A DNA stretch of 64,000 nucleotides from Roseiarcus sp963783175 (GTDB lineage Bacteria; Pseudomonadota; Alphaproteobacteria; Rhizobiales; Beijerinckiaceae), in NCBI GenBank assembly GCA_963783175.1, contig CAWANG010000007.1, positions 124,001 to 188,000 on the forward strand, given 5' to 3'. Under the pieces are notes generated by a model. The model made no database searches. It was not told where the DNA came from and saw nothing but the letters and a program-made list of their open reading frames with translations. The position numbers and the translations under genes were made by a program. This document shows positions 37,097 to 47,968 of this stretch, in pieces (the first letter of the stretch is position 1; the number at the start of each line of letters is the position of its first letter).

Positions 37097-37163
37097 TTTT
37101 GGCCTAGGGGTCAGCGCAACCCTTTGAAAAAGCTCAATTCGGACAAGGAAATCCAAGGAAATC
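37097..37163 (+). repeat. Dispersed intergenic repeat, copy 3
   Basis: Third copy: GGCCTAGGGGTCAGCGCAAC, CCTTTGAAAAAGCTCAATTC and GGACAAGGAAATCCAAGG. It matches copy 1 (reverse-complemented) more closely than copy 2. It lies between corA and the convergent multicopper-oxidase-like gene. The remainder of the 314-base gap (36922-37235) shows no gene. Confidence 0.7.
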
Positions 37164-37235
37164 GCCTCGTTTTTCTTGGCCCCGATTTGGTTTTCCTTCC
37201 TCTGACTTTGTTGGGCTTGGTTAAATTTTGAAACG

Positions 37236-38612
37236 TCAGCTCACCTGAAACCATGCCCCGACGCCAGCGGCGCGATGTTCGGGAATCGCCGATTCGAGCG
37301 GCCATTTGCCGGGATTGTCGGCGACGAAGGCAATATGCGCAGTTCGGCCGGGCTGGATGAGGATGGTATCGCGCCAGTAGGGTTCCCACCCGTCGTCCAT
37401 CGAATGCAAGAGCCGCGCGACGTGGCCCCAAAGCCGCAACGCCTGTACAAACGCCGTCTTGTTGGCGAGCGCGAACACCGTTGGCGCGCCCCGCGGAAGC
37501 GCGTAAGCGGGCTTCGGCGACCAGTCGACGAAAGTCGCGCCGTTGACCGCGAACGGCGCCGATCCGCCGCCGCTGATCGCAAAGTCGCAGCGCCGCGCCG
37601 ATTCGAGCGCGATCTCCGCCGGCAGCAGCGGATTGGCGGGAAGGCGGGGCGGCCCGGAGCGTGGGCCGATCGGCTCGCCTTCGGCCGCGATCGCAATGAA
37701 TGGCAGGTCGGCCTCCCCGGCGCCGCCGCGCAGGTCAAGGCGCACGCCGGCGCTCAGCTCGCGCGGCATGTCGAACATCAACTCGAAACGCGCGCCAGGA
37801 CCGATCGGGAACTGGTTGTTGAGCGGTTCGAACGGCTCGCTCGGCTGGCCATCGACCGCGACGATGAGGGCTTTTGCGCCATCGATGGCGACGGTCGCCA
37901 GACGGGCGGTCGCTGCACTTCCGAGACGGAGCCGCACCCGCGACCCTGGCCGGGCGCTGAGTTTCAGCGGCGCGGCAGCGCCGTTGGCGAACACGAGGCT
38001 GCCGCGGCGCCCGCTTCCTCGGCCGACCGCGAGATCGGAGAAGTCGTCCCTGATCTGCCCGTCGGCCTCGACATTCCAATCCGACAGCAGGATCACGGCG
38101 TCCAGATCAACGTCCGGCTTGACCGCCTCTTCGACAATGATCGGCCCGAACAGCCCGCGTCCCTGTTGCGCTGCGTCCGAGAAGCCCGCATGCGGCAGGT
38201 AGAGATTGAAGCCGGCGTCGGGCGCAACGAAGCGGATTTCGGCGCTGGCGCCCGGCCTGAGGCGCTCTTGCGTGAGCCCGCCGACGCCTGCGCCGGCGTT
38301 CGACGCCCGCAAGCCCGGAAAGCTCAACGTCGTCGGTTCGGCGAGCCGGTTGGCGAACTTCAGCTTCAGTTCGTTGCCTTGCCTGACTTTGAGAAGTGGG
38401 CCCGGGATTGCGCCTCCATAGGCCCAAGTCGCCGCCGCCCCGGCCGGGGGCGGGCCCAGTTGAAGCTGCGCCGGAGCAGCCTCGAAGCTGACAAAACCAT
38501 CGGCCGGGGCTGGCGCATCCGCGCCAGCGCTCCCGCACACGGCCCACGCCGCCGCCGCCAGACCGCCGCCGAGGACCGTTCGCCGCGTCTGGCGTCGCGC
38601 TCGTTGCGCCAT
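37236..38612 (-). CDS. Multicopper-oxidase-fold protein lacking copper ligands, Tat-exported, 458 aa
   Basis: The N-terminus has a twin-arginine signal (RRTVLGGGLAAAAWAVCGSA). Three cupredoxin domains can be followed by the usual landmarks, but the copper ligands are replaced. The HWHG position reads LSFPG, the HPHxH position reads YLPHAGF, the HPxHLHGH position reads VQALRLWGH, and the HCHxxEHxxxGM position reads ESAIPEHRAAGV, so the type 1 cysteine is gone. The fold markers GRGLFGPIIVEE, DDGWEPYWRDTILI and FVADNPGKW remain. It is therefore probably a non-oxidase periplasmic protein comparable to FtsP/SufI. The start is the ATG at 38612. Confidence 0.85.
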   Translation of the reverse strand: MAQRARRQTRRTVLGGGLAAAAWAVCGSAGADAPAPADGFVSFEAAPAQLQLGPPPAGAAATWAYGGAIPGPLLKVRQGNELKLKFANRLAEPTTLSFPGLRASNAGAGVGGLTQERLRPGASAEIRFVAPDAGFNLYLPHAGFSDAAQQGRGLFGPIIVEEAVKPDVDLDAVILLSDWNVEADGQIRDDFSDLAVGRGSGRRGSLVFANGAAAPLKLSARPGSRVRLRLGSAATARLATVAIDGAKALIVAVDGQPSEPFEPLNNQFPIGPGARFELMFDMPRELSAGVRLDLRGGAGEADLPFIAIAAEGEPIGPRSGPPRLPANPLLPAEIALESARRCDFAISGGGSAPFAVNGATFVDWSPKPAYALPRGAPTVFALANKTAFVQALRLWGHVARLLHSMDDGWEPYWRDTILIQPGRTAHIAFVADNPGKWPLESAIPEHRAAGVGAWFQVS

Positions 38613-38670
38613 TCCGGGACGTTCCAGATGGTCCGAGATTTGCGGCGTGGTCGGCGAGGAGGGCGTAACC

Positions 38671-38835
38671 ATGCGTAAGCTCATGGCATCCTTAGGATTT
38701 GCCGCCGTTTTCGTGGCGCTGGCGCGGCTCATGTTCGCCCCGCTGTTCTTAGCGGAGCGTGCGGACGGCGCAACTGGCCTCCTGCTCGGCGCCGGCCTGT
38801 TCACCATAGTCATCGCCGCCGTGGCCCCCAAATGA
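38671..38835 (+). CDS. Small membrane protein, 54 aa
   Basis: Diverges from the multicopper-like gene. GAGGAGGG lies nine bases before the ATG. The sequence has two hydrophobic stretches (LMASLGFAAVFVALARLMFA and TGLLLGAGLFTIVIAAVA) separated by ERADGA. No family recognised; small proteins like this are easily over-called, but the ribosome-binding site and hydrophobic pattern support it. Confidence 0.5.
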   Translation: MRKLMASLGFAAVFVALARLMFAPLFLAERADGATGLLLGAGLFTIVIAAVAPK

Positions 38836-38936
38836 GCGGCGCGACGCTTGAACCTGCTTTTTTCTATGGCGCGCGCCGGGCAAGCTGATATAGAGCGCGC
38901 CCGAAGCAATGCGGCCTCGTCAAGCTGGCGCTTGCG

Positions 38937-39021
38937 GCGGGCGTGGCGGAATTGGTAGACGCGCCGGATTTAGGTTCCGGTGGCGAAAGTCGTGGGGGTT
39001 CGAGTCCCTCCGCCCGCACCA
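38937..39021 (+). tRNA. tRNA-Leu (anticodon UAG)
   Basis: The acceptor arms GCGGGCG and CGCCCGC pair perfectly and the CCA end is encoded. The anticodon stem CCGGA/TCCGG encloses the loop TTTAGGT with anticodon TAG. A long variable arm (GGTGGCGAAAGTCGT region) and the T-loop GGTTCGAGTCC are typical of class II leucine tRNAs. It lies directly upstream of tig, as in many Rhizobiales. Confidence 0.97.
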
Positions 39022-39128
39022 TTTCGTTCGCGACTGTGAGCGCCCTGGACCAAGTGACGATCGGACGACGGAGAGATTTCGGCCAGTCGCAGCCATTGGG
39101 CGACGACGACGATAAGGCGGAACGCAAG

Positions 39129-40520
39129 ATGCAGGTGACCGAGACGCTGAGCCAAGGGCTCAAGCGCGAATATAACATTTCGCTCCCGGCGAGCGACCTG
39201 GCGGCCAAGCTCGACGGACAATTGGCCGAACTGAAGGCCAAGGTCCGAATCAACGGCTTTCGGCCCGGCAAGGTGCCGGTCGAGCATTTGCGCAGGGTAT
39301 ACGGGAAGTCGGTGATGGCCGACGTCGTACAGGAGGCGATCGCCAGCGCCAATAAGAAGATCGTCGACGACAACCATTTGCGCCTGGCCCGCGAGCCGAA
39401 GGTCGAGCTGCCGGCCGATCAGGCGACGATCGACGCCGCCCTCGAGGCCCGCGGCGACCTTAACTTTAAGGTCGCGCTCGAGGTGCTGCCGGTGTTCGAG
39501 GTTGGCGATTTCTCGCAGATTTTGCTTGAGCGTCCGATCGCCGACGTCGAGCCCACTGATATCGAGACCGCGCTCGAGCGCTTGGCGCAGGAGCGCCGCA
39601 CCTATACCGAAAGGCCCGAGGGCGCGAAGGCGGAGATCCACGACCGAGTCACCGTCGATTTCGATGGAACGATCAACGGCAACCCGTTCGAAGGTGGCGA
39701 GGGCAGGGACATCCAGGTGGCGTTGGGTTCAAACACATTCATCCCAGGATTCGAGGAGCAGCTCATCGGCGCCGCCGTTGGGGAGAAGCGCGCGATCCAC
39801 GGGACCTTCCCGGAAACTTACGCTGTGCGCACGCTCGCTGGGAAAACCGGCGATTTCGCAGTGACGGTAAAGGCCGTGGCCGCGCGCGACCCGTTCGCCA
39901 TCGACGACGAATTCGCAAAAAGCCTTGGGTTCGAAAGCCTCGACAAGCTGAAAGAGATGGTCCGCGACCGGCTCGCCTCCGATTACGCGCGCGCCTCGCG
40001 AGACAAGCTCAAACGCCAGCTGCTCGACAAGCTCGATCCGCTTTATTCCTTCGAGTTGCCCGAGGGCCTGGTCAACCAGGAGTTCGAATCGATCTGGGCG
40101 CAGGTGACGCGCGAGCAGCAGGCCGCCGGCCGCAGTTTCGCGGACGAGAACACCACGGAAGAGGCTGCGCGCGCCGACTACCGCAAGATCGCCGAACGGC
40201 GGGTCCGGCTCGGGCTCCTGCTCGCCGAGGTCGGAACAAGGGCCGAGGTGAAGGTCTCGGACGACGAGATGACCCAGGCGCTGATCGCCCGGGCGCGGTC
40301 CTTCCCCGGCCAGGAAAAGCAGGTCTGGGACTTCTATCGCAACAACAGCCAAGCACTGGCCGAATTGCGGGCCCCGATTTATGAGGAGAAGGTCGTCGAC
40401 CACATCCTTGGCCTCGCCAGGGTCGAGGACCGCAAGGTCACCAGGGACGAGCTCCTCAAGCCGATCGACGACGAGCTCCCGGACCATCCGACGAATGAAA
40501 TCCAGCCGCCGGTGGCCTGA
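39129..40520 (+). CDS. tig: Trigger factor, 463 aa
   Basis: Ribosome-associated chaperone and peptidyl-prolyl isomerase. The ribosome-binding loop is present as GFRPGKVPVEHLRRVYG. The FKBP-type domain follows (DRVTVDFDGTINGNPFEGGE, GSNTFIPGFEEQLIGAAVGE), then the C-terminal helical chaperone domain. The frame is open through the tRNA gene, but MQVTETLSQGLKREY at 39129 is the true N-terminus. First gene of the tig-clpP-clpX-lon cluster. Confidence 0.96.
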   Translation: MQVTETLSQGLKREYNISLPASDLAAKLDGQLAELKAKVRINGFRPGKVPVEHLRRVYGKSVMADVVQEAIASANKKIVDDNHLRLAREPKVELPADQATIDAALEARGDLNFKVALEVLPVFEVGDFSQILLERPIADVEPTDIETALERLAQERRTYTERPEGAKAEIHDRVTVDFDGTINGNPFEGGEGRDIQVALGSNTFIPGFEEQLIGAAVGEKRAIHGTFPETYAVRTLAGKTGDFAVTVKAVAARDPFAIDDEFAKSLGFESLDKLKEMVRDRLASDYARASRDKLKRQLLDKLDPLYSFELPEGLVNQEFESIWAQVTREQQAAGRSFADENTTEEAARADYRKIAERRVRLGLLLAEVGTRAEVKVSDDEMTQALIARARSFPGQEKQVWDFYRNNSQALAELRAPIYEEKVVDHILGLARVEDRKVTRDELLKPIDDELPDHPTNEIQPPVA

Positions 40521-40671
40521 TCGCAGCGAGGCGCTGGAGCCGGACCTTCGGTCTCGGGTCTCGGGCCCGTCCGCGAGCGGGATGTCTGCCCCTTTTCGGG
40601 ATGGCGTTGAGCGCCTATGTTGGCCTCTAGGCTAACCAGAAGGCGGCCAGATCCGCCGAAAGAAAGGTCCT

Positions 40672-41307
40672 ATGCGCGATCCTGTTGACTACTACACCAA
40701 TAACCTTGTGCCGATCGTAATCGAACAGTCGGCGCGCGGGGAGCGCTCGTTCGATATTTTTTCGCGACTGTTGCGCGAACGCATCATTTTCATGATTGGA
40801 CCGGTCGACGACCTGTCGGCCTCGCTGGTGGTCGCGCAACTGCTCTTTTTGGAGGCGGACAATCCGAAAAAAGAGATCGCACTTTACATCAACTCTCCGG
40901 GCGGCGTAGTCACGGCGGGGCTGTCGATCTACGACACAATGCAGTTCATCCGCCCCAAGGTCACGACCATGTGCATCGGGCAGGCGGCGTCGATGGGCTC
41001 GATGCTCCTTGCCGCGGGGGAGAAGGGATCGCGATTCGCGCTGCCCAATTCCCGTATCATGGTCCATCAGCCTTCGGGCGGTTTTCAGGGCCAGGCGTCG
41101 GATATCCAGCGGCACGCCGAGGATATTCTCAAGGTCAAGCGGCGTCTCAACGAGATTTATGTCCACCACACCGGCCAATCCTACGAAGCCATTGAAAGAA
41201 CGCTGGATCGCGATCATTTCATGTCGGCCGAGGAGGCGAGGGCGTTTGGAATCGTCGACGAGGTGACGGTCAAGCGCGCGGTCGAGCTAGAAGAAGTCAA
41301 AGCTTAG
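40672..41307 (+). CDS. clpP: ATP-dependent Clp protease proteolytic subunit, 211 aa
   Basis: Serine peptidase that forms a tetradecameric barrel with ClpX or ClpA. The catalytic Ser is in GQAASMGSML, the His in IMVHQPSGGF and the Asp in TLDRDHFMSAEEA. YINSPGGVVTAGLSIYDTMQ is a ClpP hallmark. A GAAAGAAAGG ribosome-binding region precedes the ATG. Confidence 0.97.
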   Translation: MRDPVDYYTNNLVPIVIEQSARGERSFDIFSRLLRERIIFMIGPVDDLSASLVVAQLLFLEADNPKKEIALYINSPGGVVTAGLSIYDTMQFIRPKVTTMCIGQAASMGSMLLAAGEKGSRFALPNSRIMVHQPSGGFQGQASDIQRHAEDILKVKRRLNEIYVHHTGQSYEAIERTLDRDHFMSAEEARAFGIVDEVTVKRAVELEEVKA

Positions 41308-41578
41308 GCTCCTCCGTTGGCCGATGGGGTGGATGCGCTTGTCCGGGCTGCGGCTCCTTACGCAATCAATTTTGCGGCGCGGACTTGATTTTGCGCGCAA
41401 TTTGGTGGTTGCTTGTCAAATCCCAACTGACGCTGTTGCGGCAGGCGGAAGGCGGACTGAGGCGGGGGACGGCGAGGCAGGGTCGAAGGCTACGTTTCGT
41501 TAGGGTGGTTTGGTTAGGCTGCGCGGTCAGGCGTTTGACGACTCGCTTCGGCGGAAGCGGCCTAAATGGAGAAATGCG

Positions 41579-42832
41579 ATGGCCAAGGCCGAAGGCGACG
41601 CCAAAAATACGCTCTATTGCTCGTTCTGCGGCAAGAGCCAGCATGAAGTCCGCAAGCTCATCGCCGGGCCTACGGTTTTCATCTGCGACGAATGTGTCGA
41701 ATTGTGCATGGACATCATCCGCGAGGAGAGCAAGACCGCGCTAGTCAAAAGCAAAGACGGAATTCCGACCCCCCGCGAAATCTGCAAGGTTCTCGACGAT
41801 TATGTGATCGGTCAGCCCCAAGCCAAGCGCGTTCTATCGGTCGCCGTCCACAATCACTATAAGCGCCTCAATCACGCCACCAAGCACGGTGACGTCGAGC
41901 TGGCGAAATCAAATATCCTGCTGATCGGCCCGACCGGTTCAGGCAAGACGCTGCTCGCCCAGACGCTCGCGCGTATCCTCGATGTGCCCTTCACGATGGC
42001 CGACGCCACGACATTGACTGAAGCCGGCTATGTCGGCGAGGACGTCGAGAACATCATTTTGAAGCTGCTGCAGGCGTCCGACTACAATGTGGAGCGGGCG
42101 CAGCGCGGCATCGTCTACATCGACGAAATCGATAAGATCAGCCGAAAGTCCGACAATCCGTCGATCACGCGCGACGTGTCGGGCGAAGGCGTGCAGCAGG
42201 CGCTGCTCAAGATCATGGAGGGTACGATCGCCAGCGTTCCGCCGCAAGGCGGGCGCAAGCATCCCCAGCAGGAGTTCCTTCAGGTCGACACTACCAACAT
42301 TCTGTTCATTTGCGGCGGCGCGTTTTCGGGGCTTGAGCGAATCATCTCGGCGCGAGGCAAAGGCACCTCGATCGGTTTTTCCGCCAAGGTCCAGTCGCCC
42401 GACGACCGTCGCACGGGCGAAGTGTTCCGCGAGGTTGAGCCGGAGGATCTGCTGAAGTTCGGCCTCATTCCTGAATTCGTCGGCCGTCTGCCAGTCATCG
42501 CCACGCTCGAGGACCTCGACGAGGACGCGCTGAAGAAGATCTTGACCGAGCCGAAGAATGCGCTCGTCAAGCAATATCAGCGCCTGTTCGAGATGGAGAG
42601 CACCGACCTCACGATCCAGGAGGAGGCGCTGAGCGTCGTCGCCAAGAAGGCGATCGAGCGGCGCACGGGGGCCCGCGGCTTGCGCTCGATCATGGAGAGC
42701 ATTTTGCTCGACACGATGTTTGAACTGCCGGGCCTCGACGGCGTTGAGCAGGTGGTGATCGGTCCCGAGGTGGTCGAAGGCAAGGCTCGCCCTCTCTATA
42801 TCTACGCCGAGCGCGCTGAGCGCGCGAGCTGA
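41579..42832 (+). CDS. clpX: ATP-dependent Clp protease ATP-binding subunit ClpX, 417 aa
   Basis: AAA+ unfoldase. The N-terminal zinc-binding domain has four cysteines (LYCSFCGKSQHEV, FICDECVELC). Walker A is IGPTGSGKTLLAQ, Walker B is GIVYIDEIDKI, and the pore and sensor regions GYVGEDVEN and RRTGARGLRSIME are present. The ATG at 41579 has GGAG upstream and gives the standard MAKAEGD start; the frame is open 69 bases further up. It delivers substrates to ClpP encoded upstream. Confidence 0.97.
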   Translation: MAKAEGDAKNTLYCSFCGKSQHEVRKLIAGPTVFICDECVELCMDIIREESKTALVKSKDGIPTPREICKVLDDYVIGQPQAKRVLSVAVHNHYKRLNHATKHGDVELAKSNILLIGPTGSGKTLLAQTLARILDVPFTMADATTLTEAGYVGEDVENIILKLLQASDYNVERAQRGIVYIDEIDKISRKSDNPSITRDVSGEGVQQALLKIMEGTIASVPPQGGRKHPQQEFLQVDTTNILFICGGAFSGLERIISARGKGTSIGFSAKVQSPDDRRTGEVFREVEPEDLLKFGLIPEFVGRLPVIATLEDLDEDALKKILTEPKNALVKQYQRLFEMESTDLTIQEEALSVVAKKAIERRTGARGLRSIMESILLDTMFELPGLDGVEQVVIGPEVVEGKARPLYIYAERAERAS

Positions 42833-43035
42833 TCTTGCCCCAAGTCCTGCGCTGCTTGAAAGTCGCGCAGCCGACGCCCATGTTTGCCGCAGAGAGGCGC
42901 GATTCTTGCGCCGGCGTTTGGGCACGAGTTTTGCGTCTCGCATTTCCGTGCGCCTCCGCCAGCGGGAGCGCAAGCGCCGAATGTCTCTAAGCGTAGATGG
43001 GGAGGCGTCAGGCACGCCGGCTCCAGGAATTCAGG

Positions 43036-45465
<2,430 letters not shown>

Positions 45466-45519
45466 CGACCCTTAGCCCGGCGCTTTGGAGCCGGATGTTT
45501 CTGGACCTTCCCCACGATG

Positions 45520-45551
45520 GCCGCGAATTCTTCGGAATTCGCGGCTTTTTT
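45520..45551 (+). terminator. Rho-independent terminator after lon
   Basis: GCCGCGAATTC and GAATTCGCGGC form a perfect 11-bp stem around a TTCG tetraloop, followed by six T. It is a textbook intrinsic terminator 55 bases downstream of the lon stop. Confidence 0.95.
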
Positions 45552-45755
45552 CTGCCACGGACCAACTTTTAGGCAGCAAAAGCGGTCTTTTTTCGCCCCT
45601 GGTCCCGGCGAACGCTTGCGTTCCTTGGGCGAAACAGCGAGCTATGGGTCGAACTCTGCTGTCGATTCGCCTGGGGCGGCGATGGGCGCCTTCAAGGGGG
45701 AGGGACGGGTATGAGCGCGCGGGGGCGCAAGTCGCCGCGTCATAGAGGCGCTGGA

Positions 45756-45780
45756 GGCGCCGGACTTTAGAACCGGCGCC
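45756..45780. other. Hairpin upstream of hupB
   Basis: GGCGCCGG and CCGGCGCC pair perfectly around ACTTTAGAA, about 37 bases before the hupB start, so in or near its leader. It may affect hupB expression, but no regulator can be named. The rest of the gap 45552-45816 shows no gene. Confidence 0.4.
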
Positions 45781-45816
45781 GACAACCGGGCGCCGCATTC
45801 GAATGGAGAGGCTATA

Positions 45817-46107
45817 ATGAATAAGCTTGAGCTCGTCGATCATATCGCCACGGAAGCGGAATTGACCAAGGTCGACGCCGCCAAGGCGCTCGAGGCCTTG
45901 CTGGAGGGCATCGAGAAAACATTGAAAAAAGGCGAGGAAGTGCGTCTGGTTGGATTCGGCACCTTTTCCGTGCGCGAGCGCGCGGCCGGAAAGGGGCGCA
46001 ATCCGGCGACCGGCAAGGAAATCAAAATCGCCGCGTCGAGGAACGCGCGTTTCAAGCCCGGCGCGGCGCTGAAGGCGAGCCTAAACAAGAAATCGACCAA
46101 GAAATAA
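45817..46107 (+). CDS. hupB: DNA-binding protein HU, 96 aa
   Basis: Histone-like nucleoid protein that bends DNA as a dimer. MNKLELVDHIATEAELTKVD, the GFGTFSVRERAAGKGRNP strand region and NARFKPGAALK are HU signatures. GAGAGG precedes the ATG. The position after lon and before tRNA-Val is the usual Rhizobiales order. Confidence 0.96.
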   Translation: MNKLELVDHIATEAELTKVDAAKALEALLEGIEKTLKKGEEVRLVGFGTFSVRERAAGKGRNPATGKEIKIAASRNARFKPGAALKASLNKKSTKK

Positions 46108-46142
46108 TTCGATTCTTCGCGCTCTGTAACGCCACTGGGCGA

Positions 46143-46164
46143 GGGACAGCCATCAGGCTGTCCC
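46143..46164 (+). terminator. Hairpin after hupB, possible terminator
   Basis: GGGACAGCC and GGCTGTCCC form a perfect nine-base stem with the loop ATCA, 35 bases after the hupB stop. No T-run follows, so termination strength is uncertain. Confidence 0.5.
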
Positions 46165-46257
46165 GTCGCATGCGAACGTACTTGCCTCGCTCACGCTTGG
46201 CGAGCCTGCCGCGAGCCTGTAGTGTTGGGGGTTGCCGGACCACGAGTGCGGCGACAA

Positions 46258-46297
46258 GGGCGGTTAGCTCAGTTGGCAGAGCATCTCGTTTACACCG
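46258..46297 (+). pseudogene. 5' half of tRNA-Val (UAC), cut in the anticodon arm
   Basis: GGGCGGTTAGCTCAGTTGGC and AGAGCATCTCGTTTACACCG match the acceptor strand, D-arm and anticodon loop (anticodon TAC) of tRNA-Val. After CTCGTTTACACCG the sequence departs from any tRNA, and no T-arm or matching acceptor strand follows. An integrase gene begins 60 bases away. The simplest reading is the chromosome-element junction, with the crossover in the anticodon region. I did not find the 3' half elsewhere in the window. Confidence 0.85.
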
Positions 46298-46359
46298 CCT
46301 GAGCTTGCCGCCTTTGCCTTGTTATCGTTAGCGTTTTTGTTCGCTTCCGACTCAGACCG

Positions 46360-47459
46360 TCACGTTTCGTTCACGGTCAAACTGTGCGAAGCCTGTGCGG
46401 CGGGGCGCCTTCGCTCCATCGCCGCGTGAACGCTGCGCCCGGCGTCGGGGTGGTGGTGAGCGTACACGCCTTCCAGCACCTTCACGCTCATTCCGAATAC
46501 GGCGCTCGCGTCGAACATCGGCGCTCCGCCCTGCATCGCCCACGTCACGGCGGTATGCCTCAGAGTGTGCGGCGAACGCCATCAAGCCCAGCCTCGTCAG
46601 CGGCGCGCCTGAAGGCCTTCGAGACCCGGAGCACTGGAAGGCCCTCATACTCGACGACGGCCGCCTGCGAGGCTCCTACGCGCTGCCAGCGGCGAATGTG
46701 CGCGAGGAGCCGCGGCGGTAGGCGAACTGGAGGCTGTCGCTTGTCCGTCTCCTTGGCGCCGACGGCCCGGCGATAGAAGACTCCGCGCTCAAGGTCGACG
46801 TAGCCGCGACCCGGTGTCTGAGTGAGCGACGCGCCGCATATCGCGCTGGCACGGGTCCCGGTGTAGATGCCGACCAGAATAAAGCGGGCAATATGCTTGC
46901 GCCGGCCCTGTCCTCCGCGCCAGCAAGCCCAAAGCAGCCGAGCGGCCTCCGGTCTCGTCAGCCATCGCTCGCGGGGCGCGCCCTTATCGGGCAAGACGAC
47001 TTCGATAACCTCAGAGCAGAATCCCTCGCGCCGATGATGAATGATCGCGGCGCGAAAGTCCTCAAGATGACGGCGCGCAGCGGCCGGCGATCCGGCGTGC
47101 GCGACATACTCTCGACACGTCTTGCCGTTGACGGCTGAGAGCGGCCTGTCGCCCCAATATTCAGCGAGCGCGGCGAGGCGGTGCGCAGTCTCATAAGGGC
47201 GGGCGTGAGTCGGCGCCACGTCCTGAGCGTAGATGTTTAGAACGTCGGCGATGCGGACCTGCGATGGCGCGCGGCTCGACCTGTCGGGTTGATATTTGCG
47301 GGCCACGTAGTCGGCGAGGATTCTCTGAGCCTCGACAAGCTCAGACTGAGCGCATCCCGTGCGGACCTGCTTTCCGCCGTCTCGGATGACCCATGCCGGC
47401 TTTTCGTTGCCTCGGGCCGGTCGAAGCCAGAGTCGGATTCCTTTGGAGTGTTGCGGCAT
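46360..47459 (-). pseudogene. Tyrosine integrase of the tRNA-Val island, single frameshift
   Basis: Site-specific recombinase whose 3' end faces the cut tRNA-Val. An N-terminal arm- and core-binding region (VRIADVLNIYAQDVAPTHAR) precedes the catalytic domain. The first Arg is in GIYTGTRASAICGAS, the HxxR pair in HTLRHTAVTWAM and the nucleophile Tyr in VLEGVYAHHHPD. The frame breaks near 46570: the upstream part ends GLDGVRRTL-stop, while PHTLRHTAVT continues in the next frame. Adding one base gives 367 codons, a normal size. A sequencing deletion or a real inactivation are both possible. Confidence 0.85.
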
Positions 47460-47647
47460 AGGCCAAACATCCTTTGAACTTCGGCGACGGATGTCCAGTC
47501 TTTGCCCGCTACCCTCGAAATTACAAGCCGGCCGCGTTTGGCTTCTGTGCGCAACGCGGCAGCCGTCAATCCGAACTGTGCGGCGACCACGCCAAGGCGC
47601 AGCGGCGTGTCGTTATCGACGGCGATGGTGAGGCGGGGAGCGCTCAT
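47237..47647 (-). CDS. Small DNA-binding/excisionase-like protein upstream of the integrase, 136 aa
   Basis: The first 70 residues (DTPLRLGVVAAQFGLTAAAL, RTEAKRGRLVISRVAGKDWT, SVAEVQRMFGLCR) match a protein commonly found directly before integrases in alphaproteobacterial islands, with a helix-turn-helix-like part. An excisionase or regulator role is likely by position. I place the start at the ATG at 47647 (MSAPRLTIAV). The last 70 residues overlap the integrase N-terminus in another frame and are Ser/Arg-rich and probably unstructured. Confidence 0.65.
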   Translation of the reverse strand: MSAPRLTIAVDNDTPLRLGVVAAQFGLTAAALRTEAKRGRLVISRVAGKDWTSVAEVQRMFGLCRNTPKESDSGFDRPEATKSRHGSSETAESRSARDALSLSLSRLRESSPTTWPANINPTGRAARHRRSASPTF

Positions 47648-47761
47648 GGCGCTGCCCATTAGTACCATTTTTGCCCCGACTGCAAGACCTTGTTTCGGGT
47701 CGTCGAGTGGTCGCATTGGCAGCGCTTGACTCCCGCGCCCGCCTGCGGCGCCTAGCCGCTT

Positions 47762-47968
47762 ATGATCCGCATCGCCATCACCGAGGCCGCATTCCAGGCG
47801 ATCGCCTCGACCATGCCGCTCGGGTCCGTCGGCTACGAGGCCGAAGTCGGCGCCAACGGCGAGCGGCTGATTTGGCTGGCGCCCAATCTGGTCGATCGGC
47901 TCAGGGCGTTGGGCCCCGTGCTCGTTCAAGGAGTACAATTATTGGCTATATCTGAATTCATGATTTGA
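47762..47968 (+). CDS. Small MIRIAIT-type protein, copy A, apparently 3'-truncated, 68 aa
   Basis: The first 50 residues (MIRIAITEAAFQAIASTMPL, GSVGYEAEVGANGERLIWL) belong to a small family of alphaproteobacterial accessory proteins. As I recall them, members end in an antitoxin-like GESYSDVILRL tail. Here that tail is missing: after DRLRALG the frame runs into AT-rich foreign sequence. A second, shorter copy is at 50997, with about 50 bases of shared upstream sequence including a TTGACT motif. Function unknown. Confidence 0.55.
   Translation: MIRIAITEAAFQAIASTMPLGSVGYEAEVGANGERLIWLAPNLVDRLRALGPVLVQGVQLLAISEFMI

Noticed and set aside
36845..37231. Plus-strand open frame after corA
   Set aside because: It overlaps the corA end and repeat copy 3, with no ribosome-binding site or domain.
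38943..39128. Coding extension of trigger factor through the tRNA gene (MAELVDAPDLGSGG...)
   Set aside because: This is the translated tRNA-Leu sequence, a common annotation artefact; the true tig start is at 39129.
45756..45780. A tRNA-like anticodon arm before hupB
   Set aside because: Only one hairpin is present; no acceptor, D- or T-arm can be formed around it.
46258..46360. Group I intron in tRNA-Val
   Set aside because: Alphaproteobacterial tRNAs can have such introns in the anticodon loop, but no 3' tRNA half follows and an integrase gene is adjacent; an island junction explains it better.
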